Below are positions 17,063 to 24,671 of a DNA stretch of 38,775 bases, piece by piece. The notes under the pieces are model-generated. The model did no database searches. It saw nothing but the letters and a program-made list of their open reading frames with translations, and had not been told where the DNA came from. The stretch is from NCBI GenBank assembly GCA_022826585.1, contig JAJDUR010000064.1:1-38775 (forward strand), in the 5' to 3' direction. Position 1 is the stretch's first letter. Every line of letters starts with the position of its first letter. This DNA comes from Dehalococcoidia bacterium (lineage in GTDB: Bacteria; Chloroflexota; Dehalococcoidia; Tepidiformales; Tepidiformaceae). The position numbers and the translations under genes are program-made.

Positions 17063-18094
17063 ATGACCGCCAGCCAGACGCGCGTGCCACGCTCCAGCGA
17101 GATGCTGCACGACTACCTCCTCAGCGAGGAGCAGCTCGCGGCCATGTACCGCTACATGCTCCTCTCGCGCCGGCTCGAAGAGCGCATGATGACCCTCAAC
17201 CGCCAGGGCCGCGCCGACTTCGTCATCGCCGGCGCCGGGCAGGAGGCCGCCCAGGTCGGCGCCGGCATGGCCCTCAAGGCCGGGGTTGACTACGCCGCCC
17301 CCTACTACCGCGACCTCGGCGTCATGCTCGTTCTCGGCATGACCGCCCGCGAGGCGATGCTCAACGCGCTCGGCAAGCGCGACGATCCCAACGCGTTCGG
17401 CCGCCAGATGCCCTCGCACTGGGGCAGCGCGAAGCGGCGCGTCCTTACCCAGTCCAGCGTCGTCGCGACCCAGCTCCTGCATGTCGTCGGCGTTGCGCTG
17501 GCCGCGAAGATGCGCAACGACCCCATCGTCGCCTTCGCCAGCTGCGGCGAGGGCAGCACCAGCCGCGGCGACTTCCACGAGGCCCTCAACTTCGCCGCCA
17601 TCCACAAGCTGCCCGTCATCTTCTTCATCGAGAACAACGGCTACGCGATCTCGGAGCGTACCGAGAAGGAGATGCCCGTTCCCCACGTCGCCGACCGCGC
17701 GTCCGCCTACGGCATCCAGAGCGCCGTCGTCGACGGCCTTGATGCCATCGCCGTCTACCAGACCGTGCGTCCCGCGATCGACCAGGCGCGACGGGGTGCG
17801 GGCCCCTTCCTCATCGAGGCCAAGTGCTTCCGCATGTGGGCCCACTCCAGCGACGACGACCATCGCCGCTACCGCCCCCGCGAGGAGCTCGAGAACTGGG
17901 CCAGCCGCGATCCCATCGCCCTCTTCCGCAACCGCGTGGAGGAGGACTGCCTCTTCCCGCCCGAGGATCTCGACGCCATCGAGTCGGGAGTCGACGTGGA
18001 GGTGCGCGCCGCCGCCAAGTGGGCCCTCGACCAGCCCGACCCCGAGCCCGACGACATGTACGGCTTCGTCTACCGGGAGGGCGATGATGGCTGA
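17063..18094 (+). CDS. 2-oxoacid dehydrogenase E1 alpha, branched-chain type
   Basis: This 343-residue E1 alpha differs from the one at 10878. Its ThDP motif reads GEGSTSRGDFHEALNFAAIHKLPVIFF, close to BCKDH E1 alpha (GEG-T/S-S-E/R-GDFHE), and it carries FGRQMPSHWGS and the QSSVVATQLLHVVGVALA stretch typical of that subgroup. A branched-chain 2-oxo acid substrate (from Leu, Ile, Val) is therefore likely. ATG at 17063 is chosen; GAAGGGA lies 11 bases upstream, slightly far. An in-frame ATG at 17042 is possible but close to the predicted transcription start. The stop TGA (18092-18094) overlaps the E1 beta start. Confidence 0.92.
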   Translation: MTASQTRVPRSSEMLHDYLLSEEQLAAMYRYMLLSRRLEERMMTLNRQGRADFVIAGAGQEAAQVGAGMALKAGVDYAAPYYRDLGVMLVLGMTAREAMLNALGKRDDPNAFGRQMPSHWGSAKRRVLTQSSVVATQLLHVVGVALAAKMRNDPIVAFASCGEGSTSRGDFHEALNFAAIHKLPVIFFIENNGYAISERTEKEMPVPHVADRASAYGIQSAVVDGLDAIAVYQTVRPAIDQARRGAGPFLIEAKCFRMWAHSSDDDHRRYRPREELENWASRDPIALFRNRVEEDCLFPPEDLDAIESGVDVEVRAAAKWALDQPDPEPDDMYGFVYREGDDG

Positions 18095-19064
18095 GGTCAG
18101 CGTTCTCGAAGCCGTGCGCGAGACGCTCGACGAGGTGCTCGCCTCCGACGACCGGGTCTTCCTGCTCGGCGAGGACCTTGAGGCGGGCGGCGTCTTCCGC
18201 GCCACCGACGGCCTTGCCGAGAAGTACCCGGGGCGCGTCCTCGACACCCCCCTCGCGGAGTCCTCGATCGTGGGCATCACCATCGGGGCGGCCCACTACG
18301 GCCAGCGCCCCGTCGCCGAGATCCAGTTCGCCGACTTCATCCACGCCGGGTTCGACCAACTCTGCAGCGAGGCATCCCGCTGGTCCTGGCGCACGCGCGG
18401 CGAGCAGTACCTGCCGATGGTCGTGCGCACGCCCTGGGGCGGCGGCGTCCACGGCGGCCAGCACCACTCCCAGAGCATCGAGGCCTACTACTCGCATATG
18501 CCCGGCATCAAGGTCGTGGCGCCTTCGTTCCCGGCCGACTACCGCTCGCTCCTGAAGGCCGCCATCGCCGACCCCAACCCCGTGCTCTTCCTCGAGCACA
18601 AGCGCACCTACCGCCTCATTCGCCAGGAGGTCGAGGGCGCTCCCGCTGAGGACACCATCGGCCGTTCGCGCATCACCCGCCGAGGCGACGACCTGACGGT
18701 CTTCGCCTACGGACTGATGCTGCACGAGTCGCTCGCCGCCGCCGAGGAGCTCGCCGGCGACAACATCGAGTGCACGGTCGTCGACCTGCTCACGCTCAAC
18801 CCGCTCGACAGGGAGACGATCCTCGAAGCCGCGCGCGCCACCGGAAAGGTGCTGATCGTCCACGAGGACACGCTCACCGGCGGGCTCGGGGGCGAGATCG
18901 CCGCCGTCATCGCCGAGCACGCCTTCGAGGACCTCGACGCACCCATCCGGCGCGTCGCCGGCCCCGACATCCCCCCCATGCCCTTCCACGAGGCGATGGA
19001 GTCGGCCTTCATGCCCGACCGCGTGAAGATCGCCGCCGCCGCTCGCGACCTGGCGGCCTACTGA
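18087..19064 (+). CDS. 2-oxoacid dehydrogenase E1 beta, branched-chain type
   Basis: The 325-residue product pairs with the alpha subunit just upstream. Signature segments are LLGEDLEAGGVFRATDGL, TPLAESSIVGITIGAA, EIQFADFIHAGFDQL and MVVRTPWGGGVHGGQHHSQSIEAYYSHMPG, then the C-terminal domain with VVDLLTLNPLDRETI and VHEDTLTGGLGGEIAAVI. Two ATGs are in tandem (18084 and 18087); GGGAGG at 18075-18080 is better spaced for 18087. The TGA at 19062-19064 shares its A with the E2 start codon (TGATG). Confidence 0.93.
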   Translation: MAEVSVLEAVRETLDEVLASDDRVFLLGEDLEAGGVFRATDGLAEKYPGRVLDTPLAESSIVGITIGAAHYGQRPVAEIQFADFIHAGFDQLCSEASRWSWRTRGEQYLPMVVRTPWGGGVHGGQHHSQSIEAYYSHMPGIKVVAPSFPADYRSLLKAAIADPNPVLFLEHKRTYRLIRQEVEGAPAEDTIGRSRITRRGDDLTVFAYGLMLHESLAAAEELAGDNIECTVVDLLTLNPLDRETILEAARATGKVLIVHEDTLTGGLGGEIAAVIAEHAFEDLDAPIRRVAGPDIPPMPFHEAMESAFMPDRVKIAAAARDLAAY

Positions 19065-20311
19065 TGGCCACCGTCACGATGCCGCAGCTCGGCGAGAGCG
19101 TAACCGAGGGCACGGTCCTCCAGTGGCTGAAGCGGCCCGGCGACACCGTTGCCCTCGACGAGTCCATCTGCGAGATCGAGACGGAGAAGGTGACGGCCGA
19201 GCTTCCCTCCCCGTTTGAGGGGACGCTCGGCGAAATCCTCGTGCCCGAGGGTGAGACGGTCGAGGTGGATGCTCCCCTCTGCACCATTGACGAGGTTGCT
19301 TCCGCAGCGCCGGAAGCCGAGCGCGTTCCCGTGGCGGCCCCCGCTGCCGACGGTGCGGCGCCGGAGCTGGCCCCCGCCCCCGCCGCCGACCAGAGCCGCG
19401 CGGACGTCTACTCCCCCGTCGTCCAGCGGCTCGCCGCCAGGCACGACATCGACCTGGCGGCCATTGCCGGCAGCGGTCGTGGCGGACGCGTCACCCGCAA
19501 GGACGTGCAGGCGCTCATCGACGAGCGCGAGCGTGAGGCCGCCGCCGCCGACGGCATCCCACCCGCTGCCGCCCCCCTCCCCCTGCCCGAGGGCGAAGTC
19601 GTCCCCACCCCCGAGGTCGCGACTGTCGCCCCTTCCGGCGCCTACGACGTCGTTCCCCTCTCGGCCACCCGCCGAAAGATCGGGGAGAACATGGTGCGCT
19701 CAACGACCGAGGCACCCCAGGCCTGGATGATGGTCGAGGCCGACGTCACCGGGCTCGTCGATCTTCGTGCCCGCGAGCGCGAGCGCTTCGTCGGCGTCGA
19801 CCTCACCTACCTGCCCTACTTCGCCTCGACCGTCGCCCACACCCTTACCGACTTCCCCGAGCTCAACGCCCGCTGGCACGGCGACGAGCTGCGGCGCTAC
19901 CGGCGCGTCAATCTCGGCATCGCCATCGCCACCGAGCGCGGGCTCGTTGTCCCCGTCGTGCCCAACGCCCGCGACCTCAGCGTCGCCGGCCTCGCGCGCC
20001 GCATCGACGACCTCGTCACCCGCGCCCACGCCGGCAAGCTCCGCCTCGAGGACATCGAGGAGGGCACCTTTACCGTGAACAACACCGGCGCCTTCGGGTC
20101 CATCGCCTCCAAGCCGATCGTGAACCACCCCCAGGTCGGCATCGTGACCATGGAGCGCGTTGTCCGCCGCCCCCTCGTCGTGGAAGGCGACGCCATCGCC
20201 ATCCGCTCGGTGATGAACGTGGCCCTCAGCTTCGATCACCGCGCCCTCGACGGCGCCGAAGCGGGCGGCTTCCTCGCCGCCCTCAAGGAGCGCCTCGAAG
20301 CACTCGGCTAA
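19064..20311 (+). CDS. Dihydrolipoamide acyltransferase (E2), branched-chain/2-oxoglutarate-like
   Basis: The 415-residue E2 has one lipoyl domain with Lys42 in the context EIETEKVTAELPSP; the EKV form is the one seen in branched-chain and 2-oxoglutarate E2s, unlike the DKA form at 12875. A subunit-binding domain follows (YSPVVQRLAARHDIDLAAI, then GRVTRKDVQALI), flanked by Ala/Pro-rich linkers, then the acyltransferase domain with HRALDG at 392-397. It is translationally coupled to E1 beta. Its stop lies three bases from the convergent exonuclease stop. No E3 is encoded nearby. Confidence 0.94.
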   Translation: MATVTMPQLGESVTEGTVLQWLKRPGDTVALDESICEIETEKVTAELPSPFEGTLGEILVPEGETVEVDAPLCTIDEVASAAPEAERVPVAAPAADGAAPELAPAPAADQSRADVYSPVVQRLAARHDIDLAAIAGSGRGGRVTRKDVQALIDEREREAAAADGIPPAAAPLPLPEGEVVPTPEVATVAPSGAYDVVPLSATRRKIGENMVRSTTEAPQAWMMVEADVTGLVDLRARERERFVGVDLTYLPYFASTVAHTLTDFPELNARWHGDELRRYRRVNLGIAIATERGLVVPVVPNARDLSVAGLARRIDDLVTRAHAGKLRLEDIEEGTFTVNNTGAFGSIASKPIVNHPQVGIVTMERVVRRPLVVEGDAIAIRSVMNVALSFDHRALDGAEAGGFLAALKERLEALG

Positions 20312-20313
20312 GC

Positions 20314-21183
20314 TCAGTCCAGCCAGCGGTGTGGCCTGAAGCGCAGCTCCCCCAGACCCAGCTCCTCGCAGAACGCCTGCCAGGGTTCGCGCGGAACGCC
20401 CAGCCACTCCAGGTCCGCGAACGCCTGTCGGATGGGCGCGTCCCGGCGCAGCGTCGCCAGCCGCTTGAACAGTGCTGCCTCATCCCGGCCCTCGCGCAGC
20501 GTTCTCGCCAGCCGCCCCGCTCCTCGCGGCTGCACCACCCAGTCCCCGTGCGCCTCCGGGATTGCCTCCAGGTGGACGTAGTGCGCGAGCACCGTCGCCG
20601 TCGACTTCGCCCCCCACCCCGGTAGCCCCGGAAAGCCGTCCGCCGTATCCCCCACCAGCGCCAGGTAGTCGGGTATCGACTCCGGCCCGACCCCGAACTT
20701 CTCGCGCACGCCCTCCGCGTTGGTCGTCATGCCCTTGCGCCGGTCGAGCATGACCACGCGGTCGCCGTCGACGCACTGCGCCAGGTCCTTGTCCGGCGAG
20801 GCGAGGACGACCTGCTCCGCCTCGTCGGCGAAGCGCGCCACCCCAGACGCCATCCCGTCGTCCGCCTCGAACTCGCGCATCCGCCAGACGGTGACGCCGA
20901 GCGCCTCCAGCGCGTCCTCGGCCAGCGGAAACTGGGCGAGCAGGTCCTCGGGAACGCCCGCGTCCGTCTTGTAGCCCTCGTACAGCTCGTTCCGGAACGA
21001 GTGGACGACCGTGTCCGTCGCCGCCGCGATCGCCAGCGGCTCCTGCTCTCGCAGCAGCGCTATCGTGCTCGCTGCGATGCCCGCGACCGCCCCCACCTGC
21101 CGCCCGTCCGGCGCCGTCCGCGGCGGCGCGCCGAAGTACGCCCGGAACAGCTCGTAGGTGGCGTCGAGCAGGACGAGCCGCAC
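20314..21183 (-). CDS. 5'-3' exonuclease (flap endonuclease, Pol I N-terminal domain family)
   Basis: This stand-alone 289-residue protein resembles the 5'-nuclease domain of DNA polymerase I. It has LVLLDATYELFRAYFG at the N-terminus, the arch region YEGYKTDAGVPEDL, the metal-binding acidic cluster EADDGMASGVA, LASPDKDLAQCV, and the H3TH-like YLALVGDTADGFPGLPGWGAKSTATVL. The expected role is removal of 5' flaps or RNA primers. GTG at 21183 has AGGAGGG upstream at good spacing, and the upstream NTF2-like gene ends 12 bases before, so the pair is probably one transcript. It has no polymerase domain. Confidence 0.92.
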   Translation of the reverse strand: MRLVLLDATYELFRAYFGAPPRTAPDGRQVGAVAGIAASTIALLREQEPLAIAAATDTVVHSFRNELYEGYKTDAGVPEDLLAQFPLAEDALEALGVTVWRMREFEADDGMASGVARFADEAEQVVLASPDKDLAQCVDGDRVVMLDRRKGMTTNAEGVREKFGVGPESIPDYLALVGDTADGFPGLPGWGAKSTATVLAHYVHLEAIPEAHGDWVVQPRGAGRLARTLREGRDEAALFKRLATLRRDAPIRQAFADLEWLGVPREPWQAFCEELGLGELRFRPHRWLD

Positions 21184-21195
21184 GGCTCCGCCCTC

Positions 21196-21711
21196 CTATC
21201 GCTGGTAGACGATGTCGTCCGTTGAGTGCTGCCCCTGCGTGAAGGCGGGCGCGCCCGGCCACGTCTCGGTCACCGGGTCGTAGCGGGTGTAGTCGTGCAC
21301 CACCGTGCGGTGCAGGATGCGCCACTCCCCGTCGCGCCGCTCGAAGCGGTCCACGTAGCGCCCGCCCCAGAGGAAGTCGACGTCGACCTTGCCCTCGCCG
21401 GACGGGATGCGGTGCCGCGCCAGGCAGTACGACTCGCACCAGGCGAAGTCGCCCTCGATGTCGATGATCACGTTCCCCACGCGGTGCTGCGTGAAGCGGT
21501 AGGCGCCCAGCCCGACCGGGGCGTTGCTGGCGAACTCCGCCGGGCTCGTGTCGGCGCCGTAGCGCAGCACCGCATCCGGGTGGAAGCAGCTCTCCACGAG
21601 GTCCGGGTCGATGCGGTCGATTCCGCGCGCGTACAGCATCAGCACGCGCGTGATGTCGCGCTCCGCGATGAGCGTGTCGAGTGTCGTTGGACTGGCAGTC
21701 TCCGTGGCCAT
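21196..21711 (-). CDS. NTF2/SnoaL-like domain protein
   Basis: The 171-residue protein matches the SnoaL-like branch of the NTF2 fold, cone-shaped proteins that bind or isomerise small hydrophobic substrates. Visible family traits are IAERDITRVLMLYARGIDRIDPDLVESCFHPDAVL near the N-terminus, an HRVGNVIIDIEGDFAWCESYCLA strand pair and RRDGEWRILHRTVVHDY near the C-terminus. The ATG at 21711 has GGGAGGCG upstream. Its substrate is unknown. It lies between an MFS transporter and the exonuclease on the same strand; a functional link with the transporter is possible but not shown. Confidence 0.85.
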   Translation of the reverse strand: MATETASPTTLDTLIAERDITRVLMLYARGIDRIDPDLVESCFHPDAVLRYGADTSPAEFASNAPVGLGAYRFTQHRVGNVIIDIEGDFAWCESYCLARHRIPSGEGKVDVDFLWGGRYVDRFERRDGEWRILHRTVVHDYTRYDPVTETWPGAPAFTQGQHSTDDIVYQR

Positions 21712-21740
21712 GGGGCGCCTCCCGCCGCGAGGGTGGCGTG

Positions 21741-21746
21741 ATTCTA
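21741..21746 (-). promoter_or_regulatory. Candidate -10 element for the NTF2-like gene
   Basis: TAGAAT on the minus strand in the context GCGCTAGAATCAC lies 29 bases before the ATG at 21711, leaving room for a leader of about 23 bases with a GGGAGGCG ribosome binding site. The hexamer is the same as that before uvrA. Confidence 0.35.
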
Positions 21747-21763
21747 GCGCCCGCCCGGGGAAG

Positions 21764-23113
21764 TTACGCCAACCGCTCCTGGAACGTCAGCCGCCTCACG
21801 AAGGGCCATCGCCGGTACCAGATCGGGCCCGTGGGGCGGCTGGGCGGCCCCGCCATCGCGAAGAAGATGGTCCCGATGAAGGCGATGATGGCCAGCACCG
21901 TGAAGCCGCGCTCGTAGTCGCCGAATGCATCCGCCATCGCCCCCGCGATGATCGGCCCCGACATCATCCCGAACATCACGATCAGCGACGAGAACCCCAT
22001 GATCTTCCCGAAGTCCCGGCGGCCGAAGTAGTCCGCGCGCAGCGCCTGCTGCATCGGTCCCCGCGTTCCCCACACGATCCCGTTGATCATGGCGAAGAGG
22101 GCGATCATCCAGAAGCCCACCGCGTAGGTGACCAGCAGCAGGGCGACGACGTGCCCGACCATGCAGCCCGCCAGCATCACGCGTTTGTTCAGCCGGTCCC
22201 CGAGGTAGCCGCCGCCGATCTGCCCGACCAGCTGGAAGGCCGTCATCATCAGCACGATCAGGCTCGAGATGAAGGCCGAGTACCCCAGGTTCTCGAGGTG
22301 CAGCACGAGGTGAACCATGAACGCCCCGATGATGAGGACGGCCGCCCCGTGCCCGATCGAGATGAACCAGAAGGTTGGGCTCCGGAGTGCCTCCGTCGTC
22401 GAGAAGTCCGAGCTGGCGGGAATCACCACCGGAGCGTCGCCCAGGGCGGGCCGTGGAGCCGGCTCCTGCACGGGCTCCCCGTCTATCGTTTCGCCCCGGT
22501 CCTCGGGCCGGTGGTGGATGAAGGTCGCGACGACCTGTCCCACCACGAAGATCACCACGCCCGCCACGAGGGACGTGGCCCGCCAGCCGAACTCGTCCAT
22601 GGCGAGCACGACCAGGAAGACGAGCAGGCCTCCCACCGAGAATCCCGCCGACATCAGCCCCAGCGCCAGCGAGCGCTTCCGCTCGAACCAGTTCACCACG
22701 GCCACGACCAGCGTCACGAACCCGGCCATGCTCGCGCCGATGGCGATCAGGAAATACGTCAGGAAGAACGTCGTCACCGAGTCCACGAAGCTGAAGAGCA
22801 CGAACCCGAGGCCGGTCGACGCGATCCCGAGGCGGATCATGATCCGCGGGCCGAAGCGGTCGATCGCCCACCCCTGGATCGGTCCCAACACCCCGCTCTC
22901 GATCCGCGTCATCGCGAACGCGAGCGAGAACGTCGTCTTGCTCCACTTGAACTCTTCCTCCAGGCGCTCAACATAAAATCCGAACGCATGGAACATGAAC
23001 AGGCCGAGCACGGTCTGTATCAGGAAGCCGCCGGCAACCATCCACCAGCCGTAGAAGACTCCTTCTCGGAGAGAAGAGACCCGTTGTCGAAGAGGCGTGA
23101 GCTCCGGGCGCAC
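21764..23113 (-). CDS. MFS transporter (monocarboxylate/OFA-like)
   Basis: The 449-residue protein has about twelve hydrophobic segments in two groups of six, with a hydrophilic central loop (HHRPEDRGETIDGEP and following, near residues 190-230). The first segment starts at YGWWMVAGGFLIQTVLGLF, and GWAIDRFGPRIMIRLG is the MFS loop 2-3 signature (G-x-x-x-D-R-x-G). GGGYLGDRLNKRVML is its counterpart in the second half. FYGWWMV at the start is typical of the oxalate/formate and monocarboxylate transporter group. No ATG lies before the first helix; GTG at 23113 is the best start, with GGAG close upstream. Substrate unknown; transport direction is not deducible. Confidence 0.87.
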   Translation of the reverse strand: MRPELTPLRQRVSSLREGVFYGWWMVAGGFLIQTVLGLFMFHAFGFYVERLEEEFKWSKTTFSLAFAMTRIESGVLGPIQGWAIDRFGPRIMIRLGIASTGLGFVLFSFVDSVTTFFLTYFLIAIGASMAGFVTLVVAVVNWFERKRSLALGLMSAGFSVGGLLVFLVVLAMDEFGWRATSLVAGVVIFVVGQVVATFIHHRPEDRGETIDGEPVQEPAPRPALGDAPVVIPASSDFSTTEALRSPTFWFISIGHGAAVLIIGAFMVHLVLHLENLGYSAFISSLIVLMMTAFQLVGQIGGGYLGDRLNKRVMLAGCMVGHVVALLLVTYAVGFWMIALFAMINGIVWGTRGPMQQALRADYFGRRDFGKIMGFSSLIVMFGMMSGPIIAGAMADAFGDYERGFTVLAIIAFIGTIFFAMAGPPSRPTGPIWYRRWPFVRRLTFQERLA

Positions 23114-23219
23114 CGCTCCACAAGATAAGCGCTGACCGTTCTTGCCGCCGGGGAGGTGGGCCTCCCGGCGATCAACACCGGCGGTAAGCCGCGTTACGCT
23201 GGCATGCCTTCCCGGGTGA

Positions 23220-23250
23220 CAGAATGGTCGCATCCACGCGAAACAGGAAG
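23220..23250 (+). promoter_or_regulatory. Candidate -10 element and ribosome binding site for the binding lipoprotein
   Basis: CAGAAT (23220-23225) preceded by TG (TGACAGAAT) resembles the extended -10 elements elsewhere in the window. ACAGGAAG (23243-23250) lies 8 bases before the ATG at 23259 and is a conventional ribosome binding site. Confidence 0.35.
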
Positions 23251-23258
23251 CGATTCCC

Positions 23259-24626
23259 ATGCACCCTCGCGGACGGCTCCTCGCCCTTCTGATCCCGATT
23301 GCGCTCCTCGGCGCGTTCCTTGTCGCAGCTTGCGGTGACGACGACGACGCTCCCGCGTCCACCCCGGAGCCCACCCGCGAAGCCACACAGGCTCCCGAGC
23401 CCACGGAGCCGCCGCCCACCGCAACTCCCGAGCCCACCGAATCGGCCCCCGCCGAGGCCACCGCGACCCCTGAGCCCACCCCGCTCCCAACGGAGGCCGC
23501 CCCCGAGCGGGTCGCCCTCCACATCGGCCTGCTCATCCCCGAGACGGGAGCCGTCGGTCCCCTGGCCGCCCCCTCCATTGAGGCCATGGGCCTCGCCGTC
23601 GCTGACATCAACGCCGCCGGCGGCAACGTCACCGCCACCATCGCCGACACCGCCACCAATCCCGCCACCGGACGCGAGGCCGCAGCCCGGCTCCTGGGCG
23701 AGGGCGCGGACGTCATCGTCGGGCCCGCCACCTCCGCCGTGACCCAGGCCGTGATCCAGGCCCTCTTCGACGAGCGCGTGCCCCAGTGCAGCCCCTCCGC
23801 CCAGTCTCCCGCGCTCAGCACGCAGGAGAACGCCGCCTACTTCTTCCGCACCGTGCCGCCCGCCCACGCGGTCGCGCCCATCATGGCTCGCGTCGTCGCC
23901 GAGGACGGCGGCACCCGCGTCGCCATCGTCGGCCGCGCCGACGACTACGGCATCGCCATCAGCGGGCTCGTCGCCCAGATCCTCGTCGAGTTCGGGGCCG
24001 AGGCCGAGGTCATCCTTTACGACCCGGGCTCCACCACCTTCGACTCACAGGTCGCGGCCGTCGCGGACTTCGCCCCCGACGCGATCGTCAACGTCGGCTT
24101 CTTCTTCGACGGCACCAGCATCGTCCACGGCCTCATCGAGGCGGGCTTCGGCCCCGAAATCCAGTATGGCGGCGATGCCCTCTTCCACCCCTTCCTCTGG
24201 CAGCTCGTCGACCCGAACGACCCCACCGTCCTCGACGGCATGAAGTTCATCGGTGTCGCCGGAAGCGACGAGTTCAATACCCGCATCTCCGACATCACCG
24301 ACGGCAACGTCAACTTCGCCGCCCAGTCCTACGACTGCGTGGTCCTGCTGGCGCTCGCCGCCAAGATCGCCGGCGGCACCGACGGCGACGCGATCATGGA
24401 GGCCGTCGCCGGACTCACGCACGAAGGAACCGAGTGCTCCTCCTACGCCGAATGTGTCGCCCTCATGGACGCGGGCGAGGACATCGACTATGTGGGAGTC
24501 AGCGGGCCCATCAACTTCACCCCGAACGGCGACCCCACGACCGGTTCCTATGCCGTCTTCCAGTTCCAGGGCGGCCAGATCACCGTCCTCCAGGCCTACG
24601 AGGTGGACCTGACCCAGACGCAGTAA
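23259..24626 (+). CDS. ABC-type branched-chain amino-acid-like substrate-binding lipoprotein
   Basis: The 455-residue protein starts with a lipoprotein signal peptide (MHPRGRLLALLIPIALLGAF, lipobox LVAAC, Cys25), then an Asp run and a Pro/Thr/Glu-rich linker (about 30-85) that would tether the domain away from the membrane. The mature domain is a type I periplasmic binding fold of the LivJ/leucine-binding group: IGLLIPETGAVGPLAAPSIEAMGLAVADINAAGG, VIVGPATSAVTQAV, VAIVGRADDYGIAISG. Unusually, no LivHMGF permease or ATPase gene is adjacent. The ligand may be an amino acid, amide or aromatic acid. The Cys-rich short segments are not of a known motif. Confidence 0.9.
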   Translation: MHPRGRLLALLIPIALLGAFLVAACGDDDDAPASTPEPTREATQAPEPTEPPPTATPEPTESAPAEATATPEPTPLPTEAAPERVALHIGLLIPETGAVGPLAAPSIEAMGLAVADINAAGGNVTATIADTATNPATGREAAARLLGEGADVIVGPATSAVTQAVIQALFDERVPQCSPSAQSPALSTQENAAYFFRTVPPAHAVAPIMARVVAEDGGTRVAIVGRADDYGIAISGLVAQILVEFGAEAEVILYDPGSTTFDSQVAAVADFAPDAIVNVGFFFDGTSIVHGLIEAGFGPEIQYGGDALFHPFLWQLVDPNDPTVLDGMKFIGVAGSDEFNTRISDITDGNVNFAAQSYDCVVLLALAAKIAGGTDGDAIMEAVAGLTHEGTECSSYAECVALMDAGEDIDYVGVSGPINFTPNGDPTTGSYAVFQFQGGQITVLQAYEVDLTQTQ

Positions 24627-24653
24627 CGCACGGGCGATCGGTTGGGGGGCCGC

Positions 24654-24662
24654 TGCTAGAAT
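24654..24662 (+). promoter_or_regulatory. Candidate extended -10 element for uvrA (near-leaderless)
   Basis: TGCTAGAAT has TG one base before TAGAAT (24657-24662). The ATG at 24672 follows nine bases later, so the transcript would have only two to four bases before the start codon. No Shine-Dalgarno site can fit. Confidence 0.5.
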
Positions 24663-24671
24663 CGAGGGTGC

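Noticed and set aside
23401..23510. Repetitive Pro/Thr/Glu codons in the lipoprotein linker as a DNA repeat or CRISPR-like array
   Set aside because: Units are irregular and in frame; they encode a flexible linker, with no spacer/repeat structure.
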